A DNA stretch of 64,000 nt from Erythroxylum novogranatense. Taxonomy: Eukaryota > Streptophyta > Magnoliopsida > Malpighiales > Erythroxylaceae. The position numbers and the translations under genes are program-made. The notes under the pieces were generated by a model that was given only the letters and a program-made list of their open reading frames with translations, searched no databases and was not told where the DNA came from. Positions 19,957 through 30,029 of this stretch are shown one piece after another. The stretch spans positions 70,633,523 to 70,697,522 of the forward strand of contig CM057228.1 in the NCBI GenBank assembly GCA_029891385.1. Direction: 5' to 3'. How positions within the stretch are numbered: position 1 is the first letter of the stretch; each line of letters starts with the position of its first letter.

Positions 19957-20630
19957 AAAGGGAAAATATTTTTCATTCCAGATACCTAGTGAATGAGAAG
20001 ATTTGTAGCCTGATCATTGATGGGGGAAGCTGCACTAATGTGGCTAGTACATTGATGGTAGAAAAACTCAGGTTGGAGTGCTTGAAACACCCTAGGCCGT
20101 ATAGACTACAATGGCTGAATGACATGAGGGAAATAGAGGTAAATAAACAAGTCCTTGTATCTTTCTCCATTGGAAAGTATTCTGATCAAGTACTTTGTGA
20201 TGTCATACCTATGCATGCTTGTCATTTATTGCTCGGTCGACCTTCGCAATATGATAGAAGAGTGTTACATGATGGATTTAAGAATAGGTATTCATTTACT
20301 ATGGGAGATCAGAAATTTGTTCTTGCTCCATTGGCACCAAAAGAGGTATATGAGGAGCAAATGCAATTAAAAAGGAGTATGGAGGGAATGCAACAAAGAC
20401 AGGACAAAAAATTTCAAGAAAAGCATGACAATACAAAAATTAAGGGGAAGGCTGAGAACTTTTCAAAAGGGGAGCAGAAATCTAAATCAAAAGAAAAGAG
20501 AGAAAGTGAGGGCGAGAGTGAGAGAAGAAAAGTGGGGAAAGAGGCCTCAAAAGAAATTCAATTAAAAGGCCCAAATGAGAGAGAGGGTAGAAAGAAACAA
20601 AACTTCTATGCAAAAATGAGAGATGTAAGG
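19957..20630 (+). pseudogene. pro: aspartic protease and linker (copy B)
   Basis: In frame with the gag C-terminus in the 583-codon frame 19197-20948. The active-site Asp is at 20019-20021 (residue 275) in LIIDGGSCTNVAS. HLLLGRPSQYDRR follows at about residue 345, with Ser in place of the usual Trp. The linker is Lys/Glu-rich and leads to [17 protein letters not shown]. The domain itself looks complete; it is called broken because the polyprotein around it is. Confidence 0.82.
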
Positions 20631-21640
20631 GTTGCTTGTGTGGAAAGGAGATGTTTGTTTGTACTTTTGTACAAGCAAGGTTATTTTAATGAATCTGACC
20701 TTGACCCTTGTTTGCCTAGTAGTGTTGTTTCTCTTTTGCAGGAGTATGGAGATGTTTTCCCTGAGGAGTTGCCTAAGGAATTGCCTAAGGAATTGCCGCC
20801 TATTGGAGGAATAGAACATCAGATTGACTTCGTGCCTGGGGCGCAGATTCCAAATAGACCAGCTTATAGGGCTAATCCTGAAGAAACTAAGGAACTCCAA
20901 AAGCAAGTGGAAGAATTGCTACAAAAGGACACATCGGGAGAGTCTTAGTCCTTGTGTCGTGCAGTGATATTGGTTCCAAAGAAGGATGGGAGTCGCGCAT
21001 GCATGTGTGGATTGCAGAGTCATTAACAAGATAACGGTAAAGTATCGCCATCCTATACCTAGATTGGATGATATGATTGATGAATTGCATGGTGCATGTG
21101 TGTTTACCAAAATTGATCTTATGAGTGGTTACCATCGATTAGAATGAAAATTGGTGATGAATGGAAAGCGCTTTTAAAACAAAACATGGTTTATATGAGT
21201 GGCTTGTGATGCCTTTTGGCTTAACTAATGCTCCTAGTACATTTATGCGTTTGATGAATCATGTTTTGAGGTCATTTATTGGTAAGTTTGTTGTGGTATA
21301 TTTTGATGACATATTGATCTATAGCAAAAGCATTAATGAGCATATTGAGCATGTTAGGCTTTTGTTAGATGCACTTAGGCGAAAAGTTGTATGCTAAGTT
21401 AAAGAAGTGTACATTTTGCATGGATCGTGTCATATTTCTTGGTTATGTTGTTTCTTCTAATGGAATTGAGGTGGACCAAGAAAAGGTTAAGGCAATTAGG
21501 AGTGGCGAGACATACACGTGTTACTCGGTGAGATCTTTTCATGGACTTGCTAGTTTCTATAGGAGGTTTGTGAAAGATTTTAGTTCCATTCAGCTCCATT
21601 GGTGAGATTGTTAAAAGGAGGTAGGATTTAAGTGGGAGAG
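20631..21640 (+). pseudogene. pol: reverse transcriptase (copy B), many small indels
   Basis: The N-terminal part ([21 protein letters not shown]) is in the frame ending at 20948. From there indels follow every 100-200 bases, so [20 protein letters not shown] (frame 21161-21397) and [13 protein letters not shown] (frame 21369-21605) lie in different frames. The catalytic YFDD at about 21299-21310 is itself intact. Four of the lost bases are the A of a CAG relative to sister copies. Confidence 0.88.
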
Positions 21641-22180
21641 GCGCAGAAATTGGTTTTAACACTTTGAAAGAAAAACTTTGTTCTGCACCTATTTTGAGTT
21701 TACCTTATTTTTCTTCTACTTTTGAGATTGAATGTGATGCCTCTGGGATAGGTATTGGTGCTTGTTTTATTGCAGGAAGGCGTCCCATTGCCTATTTTAG
21801 TGAGAAGTTGAATGGTGCTCAAATGAAGTATTCCACGATGACAAGGAGCTATATGCATTGGTAAGAGCTCTACAAACTTGGCAACATTATCTATGGCCAA
21901 AGGAATTCGTGATTCACACTGATCATGAGAGTTTGAAGCATCTTAAGGGCCAAGGTAAGTTAAATAAAAGACATGCTAAGTGGTTGGAGTTCATAGAGAC
22001 ATTCCCATATGTTGTGAAATACAAGCAAGGTAAAGAAAATGTTATCGCTGATGCATTGTCTAGGAGGTATGCTCTAATCTCTTCTCTTAGTTCTAAGTTG
22101 ATTGGGTTTGAGTATATAAAAGATTTGTACAAATCAGATTCTGACTTTGCTAATGATGCATATGAACAAGTTGCTTTTCA
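21641..22180 (+). pseudogene. pol: RNase H (copy B)
   Basis: Split between frames 21664-21864 and 21858-22346. It carries [13 protein letters not shown] (first Asp), the DKELYAL-like block damaged by a shift at about 21837, [10 protein letters not shown] and ADALSRR. The sequence then runs on to the integrase N-terminus in the same frame. Confidence 0.85.
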
Positions 22181-23334
22181 AAAGTTTTATAGGAATGATG
22201 GATATTTGTTTAGAGATAATAAACTATGTATTCCTACTTGTTCTATGCGTGAGATGCTTGCTAGGGAGTCTCATGATGGAGGTTTAATTGGACATTTTGG
22301 TATTGCTAAAACACTTGACATATTACAGAGCATTTTATTGGCCTAACATGAAAAGGATGTTGAAAGAGTTTGCTCTAGTTGTGTAGCATGTAGGCACGCC
22401 TAAATCCAAGGTGCAACCACATGGGTTGTACACGCCTACACTGTCCCTATTAGTCCTTGGATTGATATATCTATGGATTTTGTGTTAGGATTGCCTAGGA
22501 CTAGGAAAGGACGTGATAGCATCTTTGTTGTAGTTGATCGATTTAGTAAAATGGCTCATTTTATTGCATGTCATAAATCTGATGATGCTACACATGTTGC
22601 TGATTTGTTTTTTAGGGATGTTGTTAGATTGCATGGCATTCCTAGAACCATTATTTCAGATAGGGATTCTAAGTTTTTAAGTCACTTTTGGCGTGTTCTA
22701 TGGAATAAATTGGGAACAAAGCTTTTGTTTTCTACAACTTGTCATCCCCAAACAGATGGACAAACTGAAGTGGTTAATAGAACCTTAGGATCTTTATTGC
22801 ATCTTTGTTGTGGGTAAAATTTGAAAGCTTGGGAAGATTGTTTGCCATTGATTGAGTTTGCATATAATAGAAGCATTCATTCTTCTACAGGTTATTCTCC
22901 ATTTGAGATTGTGTATGGTTTTAACCCATTAACTCCATTGGATTTGCTGCCTTTACCCTTGAATGAGATTGTTAATGTAGATGGGCAGCAAAGGGCCGAA
23001 TTGGTTAAGAAAATACATGAGACGCTAGGCAGCACATTGAGGAAAGGAACAAGAAGTATGCTCAAAGAGCCAATCAAGGTCGAGGGTGATGAAGTTTGAA
23101 CTGGAGATTGGGTTTGGGTGCACTTCAGAAGGAGAGATTTCTAAACAAAGGAAGTCTAAGCTTGATCCTAGAGGGGATGGTCCTTTTCAAGTGCTTGAAC
23201 GCATCAATGACAATGCCTATAGGGTGGATTTGCGAGGAAAGTATAGTGTTAGTGCTACTTTTAATGTTTCTGATTTATCTCCCTTTGATAATGTAGGTCT
23301 TGATTCGAGGACTAATCCTTTTGAGGAGGAGGAA
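22181..23334 (+). pseudogene. pol: integrase (copy B), broken
   Basis: His residues of the HHCC finger ([12 protein letters not shown]) lie in the frame to 22346. A lost base near 22328 separates them from the Cys pair. The core frame 22473-22817 has [18 protein letters not shown] and QTEVVNRT, so D-D-E is present. An in-frame TAA (22816) interrupts VGKNLKAWED. The [18 protein letters not shown] segment and [10 protein letters not shown] follow in 23086-23337, and the frame would run through the polypurine tract into the LTR. Confidence 0.86.
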
Positions 23335-24240
23335 TGATACAACTCACCAAGGCAATGGAGACTTGAGGATGCCAATGGGTCCAATTACAAGGTCGCGCTC
23401 CAACAAGCTCAAAGCACAATTTTAGATTTATGTACAAGCTTTTGTTTCACAAGAACTTCAAGAAGTTTTGTTGATCAAGCTTGGAGAAGAGCTTAGGAAG
23501 ACACCAAAGTGTGTGTGCACATTGGAGACTTCAAACCAAGAGGGCTAACACTTAGCCAATTTTCACAAGCACAAGTCTAATCAATGGGCTTGGGCTTATT
23601 TTATCTTATAAGGGGCATGTGGACTTCTTTTAGGCTTTTTCATGGGCTGATTTGCATTAAGTGTGCATGTGCTTCATTAAAAAAGTCATGTGCATGTTTT
23701 ATTTTAAGGAACCAAGCTTGTGGGCCTAGTTTAAAAGCCCAATTCGCCCCTCTTAAGTTAGTCTTCTATTTTGTGGTTTTCTTATCCTATTTAGACAAGG
23801 ACTAGTCAATTTTAATTAGTTTTGAAGCCCAAATCCATGTGGGATTTATTCTTGGGCAGATTTGTTTCAAGAAGGCCTTTTGATATTTTGGGCTTTCTTT
23901 AGGATTTTTAGGTTATCTTTGTTAGGGTTTACATTGCAAAGGATATTTAAACCTTTGCTTTAGCCATGAACACGAGTTTTAGAGAGATCAACAAAATTAG
24001 AAAGCATTCTTGAAGAGAAAATTGAGATTCTTGCTTGTTTTACCTTAAGGATTGATTCAACTTATCAAGTAAGTTCTAACTTGTGGCGTTAATTCAATTC
24101 CTACAATCTTATACTCTTTGTTACCAATTCCTTGCTGTTTTGGGGGTGAAGGGTCTTGTTAGATTGATTGAATTTAGGTTTGGAAACAATCATTGAAACG
24201 GAGGTGATCTAGACATTGATTCTAGGTTGTTGCCGTATCA
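23335..24240 (+). repeat. 3' LTR of copy B (complete, 906 bp)
   Basis: Begins TGATACAACTCACC straight after a GAGGAGGAGGAA polypurine tract and ends GTTGTTGCCGTATCA. It includes the pol-tail region (GPITRSRSNKLKAQF, interrupted by TAG here), the TATTTAAA box at 23944 and the CTTGCTGTTTTGGGGGTGA block near the end. Confidence 0.92.
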
Positions 24241-24732
24241 ACTTTCCATATTTGGATTGCCCACTTTCAACATGGTTTTGCACATAAATTGGAGTTGCTC
24301 CTTTAGACGCTTTGCTCGGGACCTTGTGACCGGACTGACAAAACATTCCATATTGGGGAAACCTTCTATGTTGGCACTTGAATGAGAGTTTTTTTTAACA
24401 GCCTCAATATGATTTCCCATGGCATCTCTATGCAATTTAGTGCCATGTTCCAAAACTGGTGAAGTTTTCTTATTTAGAACTCAAAAACTTTCCATATTTG
24501 GAATCAGGTCTAAATCACCTAGATTGCTTCTTGTAGCATCTTGAACGCCATTTGTATCATTTCCCCACCCCTCAAAATGATTCGTCCTCGAATCTTCACC
24601 TTCATCAAAATCTAAATGAGATAGGTCAAATACATTAAAGGTACTAGAAATAGCACGCATGCCCAATCTCTTGGTTCAAAGGTTACCTTCCGCCTTTCTC
24701 TTCTCTTCTCAATCCTTTCTCGTGCTTTTTTG
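24241..24732 (-). pseudogene. pol: Family-c integrase tail and LTR start
   Basis: On the minus strand: SSTFNVFDLSHLDFDEGEDSR, the polypurine tract (complement of CCCCACCCCTC at about 24565), then the LTR-encoded tail with SPVTRSRAKRLKEQLQF. It is nearly the same as 63290-63720. About 150 bases of integrase are missing near 24660, where FEP...RLGM joins across a deletion. It is the middle part of the minus-strand family-c element that hosts copies B and C. Confidence 0.85.
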
Positions 24733-25136
24733 TTTCCATTACACTTGAATTGAGTAATCTTGTCTCATATTGCTCAATTGGCACCAAAAATCGTTCACAT
24801 ACGTTTTTTCCATCTAGTATGTGTTTTTTTTCGTCTTCATTGTTTTCTTTACATTAAATTGCATCTAGCTTTGTGTTTTTCTTCCTTTATTTATGTATTC
24901 GTTGCTTTCCTTTTGAATTACGTTGCTGTTGTGCTTATTTGGTTGGTAGTGATTGATCCGGACAAGTAAAACTGTGCTAAAATCTAAAGTGGTAAAAGGC
25001 AAGAGTGTGTAAGCTCATTTGAGGGTAAAAGCCATCTTCTTGAGTGAAACACGAGGGTTTCCAATCTGATTTAGAGAGAAACACGTGAGGGAGTGTGTGA
25101 GGAGCTATTCTAACGTGTTTTTGCAGGTTTTACATC

Positions 25137-25882
25137 ATGACCAATTCAAAGGATAGTAAAGGTAGTGACAAAGATGAAAAGAATAGTGAGGTTGATCAAC
25201 ACACATTCTTTACTTTGGAGGCTATGCAACATCAATTCCAAAGGATTGAGAACATGTTCAGGGATGTCAGTGATAAATTTGATAGACAAGATCAAGCCAT
25301 TAGGAATTTACAACGAGAGGCTTCATCTAATGGTGCAACAAGGAGGCAAAATGCTAGGGAGCCAACTCCTGTGCGCTATGAGTATGAAGATGAATATGAT
25401 GATGGGGAAGATGAAGAAGACTGGCATAGGGATATATTTTGTGGAAGAGGGGGACGGAATGATAGAGGAAGAGGAAGAGGTTATAGAGGCTGAGACAATG
25501 CAAGGGGAGAAAACAGGGTCGAGCGTGTGGATAGAAACTTAGGCAGTATCAAGATGAAAATACCATCTTTCCAAGGGTTGCTTGTGTGGGAAGGAGATGT
25601 TTGTTTGTACTTTTGTACAAGCAAGCTTATTTTAATGAATCTGACCTTGACCCTTGTTTGCCTAGTAGTGTTGTTTCTTTTTTGCAGGAGTATGGAGATG
25701 TTTTCCCTGAGGAGTTGCTTAAGGAATTGCCGCCTATTAGAGGAATAGAACATCAGATTGACTTCATGCCTGGGGCGCAGATTCCAAATAGACCAGCGTA
25801 TAGGGCTAATCCTGAAGAAACTAAGGAACTCCAAAAGCAAGTGGAAGAATTGCTAAAAAAGGGACACATCAGGGAGAGTCTT
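25137..25882 (+). pseudogene. gag: gag N-terminus joined to RT linker (copy C)
   Basis: The gag start MTNSKDSKGSDKDEKN and the Arg/Gly-rich RGRGYRG stretch are intact up to a TGA at 25491, then MKIPSFQG. At about 25576 the sequence jumps to LLVWEGDVCLYF..., the linker before RT, with AGGG shared by both sides; about 1.56 kb is lost by comparison with copy B. The RT linker frame 25586-25897 reads [21 protein letters not shown] and stops where the inverted piece begins. Confidence 0.87.
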
Positions 25883-25990
25883 GAGCGAAGAACGTAAATC
25901 TTGCAAGCAAATCAACTCAAACTCACAAAGATTCACAATCTTGATTTTTTTTACTTCTTTCTTTCTTTCTTTTCTTTCTTTTCTTCTTTT

Positions 25991-26022
<32 letters not shown>

Positions 26023-27070
26023 TTCTTTCTTTCTTTCTTTCTTTTCTTTCTTTTCTTTATTTTTTCTTTTTTTTTGAATTTTAATGATGAACTAACTATA
26101 ATAATCAAGAACAAATAGAAAATTAAAGATAAAGATTGAATTTAAAACCTAAGCTCTGATACCAAAGATGATACGTCAACAACCTAGAATCAATGTCTAG
26201 ATCACCTCCGTTTCAATGATTGTTCCCAAACCTAAATTCAATCAATCTAACAAGACCCTTCACCCCAAAACAACAAGGATTTGGTAACAAAGAGTATAAG
26301 ATTGTAGGAATTGAATTAACATACAAGTTAGAACTTACTTGATAAGTTGAATCAATCTTAAGGTAAAACAAGCAAGAATCTCAATTCTCTCTTGAGGAAT
26401 GCTTTCTAATTTTGTTGATCTCTCTAAACTCGTGTTCATGGCTAAAGCAAAGGTTTAAATACTCTTTGCAATGTAAACCCTAAAAAAGATAACCTAAAAA
26501 CCCTAAAGAAAGCCCAAAATATCAAAAGGCCTTCTTGAAACAAATCTGCCCAAGAATAAATCCCACATGGATTTGGGCTTCAAAACTAATTAAAATTGAC
26601 TAGTCCTTGTCCAAATAGGATAAGAAAACCACAAAATAGAAGACTAACTTAAGAGCGGCGAATTGGGCTTTTAAACTAGGCCCACAAGTTTGGTTCCTTA
26701 AAATAAAACATGCACATGACTTTTTTAATGAAGCACATGCACAGTTAATGCAAATAAGCCCATGAAAAAGCCTAAAAGAAGTCCACATGCCCCTTATAAG
26801 ATAAAATAAGCCCAAGCCCATTGATTAGACTTGTGCTTGTGAAAATTGGCTAAGTGTTAGCCCTCTTGGTTTCATGCCTCCAACGTGCACACACACTTAG
26901 GTGTCTTCCTAAGCTCTTCTCCAAGCTTGATCAACAAAACTTCTTGAAGTTCTTGTGAAACAAAAGCTTGTACATAAATCTGAAATTGTGCTTTGAGCTT
27001 GTTGGAGCGCGACCTTGTAATTGGACCCATTGGCATCCTCAAGTCTCCATTGCCTTGGTGAGTTGTATCA
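25883..27070 (-). repeat. Inverted family-a LTR plus partial leader inserted in copy C
   Basis: Minus strand: a complete LTR (27070 to 26169, 902 bp, both tips intact), spacer TCTT, primer site (26164-26153) and about 270 bases of leader with the GAAA tract, ending at about 25883. The surrounding RT sequence GGGAGAGTC-TTAGTCC continues on both sides with only CTT doubled. One end is an exact LTR tip, the other is an internal point, so this is not a normal insertion. Confidence 0.88.
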
Positions 27071-27969
27071 CTTAGTCCTTGTGTCGTGCCAGTGATATTG
27101 GTTCCAAAGAAGGATGGGAGTTGGCGCATGTGTGTGGATTGACTGAGATTGTTAAAAAGGAGGTAGGATTTAAGTGGGGAGAGGCGCAGGAAATTGTTTT
27201 TAACACTTTGAAAGAAAAAATTTGTTCTGCACCTATTTTGAGTTTACCTGAGTTTTCTTCTACTTTTGAGATTGAATGTGATGCCTCTGGGATAGCTATT
27301 GGTGCTGTTTTGTTGCAGGAAAGGCGTCCCATTGCCTATTTTAGTGAGAAGTTGAATGGTGCTCAAATGAAGTATTCCACTTATGACAAGGAGCTATATG
27401 CATTGGTAAGAGCTCTACAAACTTGGCAACATTATTTATGGCCAAAGGAATTCGTGATTCACACTGATCATGAGAGTTTGAAGCATCTTAAGGGCCAAGG
27501 TAAGTTAAATAAAAGACATGCTAAGTGGTTGGAGTTCATAGAGACATTCCCATATGTTGTGAAATACAAGCAAGGTAAAGAAAATGTGATCTCTGATGCA
27601 TTATTTAGGAGGTATGCTCTAATCTCTTCTCTTAGTTCTAAGTTGATTGGGTTTGAGTTTATAAAAGATTTGTACAAATCAGATTCTGACTTTGCTAATG
27701 TGTATGATGCATGTGAACAAGTTGCTTTTCAAAAGTTTTATAGGAATGATGGATATTTGTTTAGAGATAATAAACTATGTATTCCTACTTGTTCTATGCG
27801 TGAGATGCTTGCTAGGGAGTCTCATGATGGAGGTTTAATGGGACATTTTGGTATTGCTAAAACATTTGACATATTACAGGAGCATTTTTATTGGCCTAAC
27901 ATGAAAAAGGATGTTGAAAGAATTTGCTCTAGTTGTGTAGCATGTAGGCACGCCAAATCCAAGGTGTAA
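27071..27969 (+). pseudogene. pol: RT remnant, RNase H and integrase zinc finger (copy C)
   Basis: The first 20 codons mix RT remnant; a deletion at about 27140 removed the RT catalytic core (about 590 bases by comparison with copy B). RNase H is then complete: [33 protein letters not shown] and SDALFRR. The last has Ser and Phe where the family has ADALSRR. The HHCC finger [12 protein letters not shown]...[13 protein letters not shown] is intact. The frame stops at TAA 27967-27969, where sisters have CAA (Gln). Confidence 0.87.
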
Positions 27970-28861
27970 CCACATGGGTTGTACACGCCTCTACCTGTCC
28001 CTATTAGTCCTTGGATTGATATATCTATGGATTTTGTGTTAGGATTGCCTAGGACTAGAAAAGGACGTGATAGCATCTTTGTTGTAGTTGATCAATTTAG
28101 TAAAATGGCTCATTTTATTGCATGTCATAAATCTGATGATGCTACACAAGTTGCTGATTTGTTTTTTAGGGATGTTGTTAGGTTGCATGGCATTCCTAGA
28201 ACTATTGTCTCAGATAGGGATTCTAAGTTTTTAAGTCACTTTTGGCGTATTCTATGGAATAAATTGGGAACAAAGCTTTTGTTTTCTACAACTTGTCATC
28301 CCCAAATAGATGGACAAACTGAAGTGGTTAATAGAACCTTAGGATCTTTATTGCATGCTGTTGTAGGTAAAAATTTGAAAGTTTGGGAAGATTGTTTACC
28401 TTTGATTGAGTTTGCATATAATAGAAGCATTCATTCTTTTACAGGTTATTCTCCATTTGAGATTGTGTATGGTTTTAACCCATTAACTCCATTGGATTTG
28501 TTGCCTTTACCCTTGAATGAGATTGTTAATGTAGATGGGCAGCAAAGAGTCGAATTGGTTAAGACAATACATGAGAAAGCTAGGCAGCACATTGAGGAAA
28601 AGAACAAGAAGTATGCTCAAAGAGCCAATCAAGAGCGTAGGGAGATGAAGTTTGAACCTAGAGATTGGGTTTGGGTGCACTTCAGGAAGGAGAGATTTCC
28701 TAAACAATGGAAGTCCAAGCTTGATCCTAGAGGGGGTGGTCCTATAGGGTGGATTTGCCAGGAGAGTATAGTGTTAGTGCTACTTTTAATGTTTCTGATT
28801 TATCTCCCTTTGATAATGTAGGTCTTGATTCGAGGACGAATCCTTTTGAGGAGGGAGGGAA
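27970..28861 (+). pseudogene. pol: integrase core and C-terminus (copy C)
   Basis: Frame 27979-28821: Asp18 ([10 protein letters not shown]), Asp79 (VSDRDSKF) and Glu115 (GQTEVVNR) give an intact D-x35-E core. At about 28743 some 43 bases are missing between GGPFQV and YRV, which shifts the frame so [10 protein letters not shown] lies in the frame starting at 28749. That frame passes through the polypurine tract (28845-28861) into the LTR, reaching GPITRSRSNKLKAQFQIYVQ. Confidence 0.88.
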
Positions 28862-29766
28862 TGATACAACTCACCAAGGCAATGGAGATTTGAGGATGCC
28901 AATGGGTCCAATTACAAGGTCACGCTCCAACAAGCTTAAAGCACAATTTCAGATTTATGTACAAGCTTTTGTTTCACAAGAACTTCAAGAAGTTTTGTTG
29001 ATCAAGCTTGGGGAAGAGATTAGGAAGACACCTAAGTGTGTGTGCACATTGGAGGCATCAAATCAAGAGGGCTAACACTTAGCCAATTTTCACAGGCACA
29101 AGTCTAATCAATGGGCTTGGGCTTATTTTATCTTATAAAGGGAATGTGGACTTCTTTTAGGCTTTTTCATGGGTTGGTTTGCATTAAGTGTGCATGTGCT
29201 TTATTAAAAAAGTCATGTGCATGTTTTATTTTACGGAACCAAGCTTGTGGGCCTAGTTTAAAAGCCCAATTTGCCCCTCTTAAGTTGGTCTTCTATTTTG
29301 TGGTTTTCTTATCCTATTTGGACAAGGACTAGTCAATTTTAATTAGTTTTGAAGCCCAAATCCATGTGGGATTTATTCTTGGGCAGATTTGTTTCAAGAA
29401 GTCCTTTTTGATATTTTGGGCTTTTTTAGGATTTTTAGGTTATCTTTGTTAGGGTTTACATTGAAAAGGGTATTTAAACCCTTGCTTTAGCCATGAACAC
29501 AAGTTTTAGAGAGATCAATAAAATTAGAAAGCATTCTTCAAGAGAGAATTGAGATTCTTGCTTGTTTTACCTTAAGGATTGATTCAACTTATCAAGTAAG
29601 TTCTAACTTGTGGCGTTAATTTAATTCCTACAATCTTATACTCTTTGCTACCAATTCCTTGCTGTTTTGGGGGTGAAGGATCTTGTTAGATTGATTGATT
29701 TAGGTTTGGGAACAATTATTAAAACGGAGGTGATCTAGACATTGATTTTAGGTTGTTGCCGTATCA
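28862..29766 (+). repeat. 3' LTR of copy C (905 bp)
   Basis: Starts TGATACAACTC after GAGGAGGGAGGGAA and ends GTTGCCGTATCA. Here the pol tail stays open to a stop at 29075, giving the best view of the LTR-encoded integrase tail in family a. Confidence 0.93.
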
Positions 29767-30029
29767 CAAAAGGAGAAAATCCAGTAGAAGAATGCACACT
29801 TCTATTATAAGCAAACTCAACAAATGACAAAAGTTCTTCCCAAGACTTTACGTTCCCTCTAATTAAAGCACGCAACAAGGTACCAAGAGTCCTGTTTACT
29901 ACTTCAGTTTGACCATCAGTTTGAGGGTGTGATGAAGTATAAAATAACAACTTAGTCCCAAGTTTAGACCAAAGTACACGCGAAAAATGACTAAGAAACT
30001 TAACATCTCGGTCAGTTTTATGAGATGCA
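29767..30029 (-). pseudogene. pol: Family-c integrase core fragment
   Basis: Minus strand carries [11 protein letters not shown], the [16 protein letters not shown] block with catalytic Glu, and [13 protein letters not shown]. It matches 62700-62960. The right end is scrambled: HKTD-like sequence from upstream is joined straight to DRDVKF. It belongs to the minus-strand family-c element continued at 24732. Confidence 0.83.

Larger units (their letters stand above)
17337..24240 (+). mobile_element. Copy B of family-a element (inserted in a family-c LTR)
   Basis: The order is truncated 5' LTR, primer site, leader with a GAAA tract, gag, protease, RT, RNase H, integrase, polypurine tract and complete 3' LTR. 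All domains are present but the coding region has over ten single-base indels. It lies inside a minus-strand family-c LTR: family-c sequence resumes at 24241 on the right and at 17336 on the left, with about 165 bases of the host LTR and 560 of the 5' LTR lost at the left junction. Confidence 0.9.
24733..29766 (+). mobile_element. Copy C of family-a element, internally deleted and invaded
   Basis: The 5' LTR is gone; the leader starts near 24733. Gag is cut after MKIPSFQG and joined to the RT linker, an inverted LTR-plus-leader piece sits at 25883-27070, the RT core is deleted, and RNase H, integrase and a full 3' LTR follow. The 3' end (29766) abuts family-c integrase, so the insertion site was in that gene. 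Confidence 0.88.

Noticed and set aside
23584..23805. Recurrent 73-codon frame MGLGLFYLIRGMWTSF in family-a LTRs (also 26600, 29111, 37350, 39209, 52535)
   Set aside because: Recurs only because the LTR is repeated; it starts after the pol tail stop and shows changes without codon pattern. I kept it as LTR sequence, though a constraint test would settle it.
25881..26114. Phe/Ser-rich and Lys/Arg-rich frames, also at 36620-36886
   Set aside because: They are readings of the GAAA/CTTT tract in the family-a leader.
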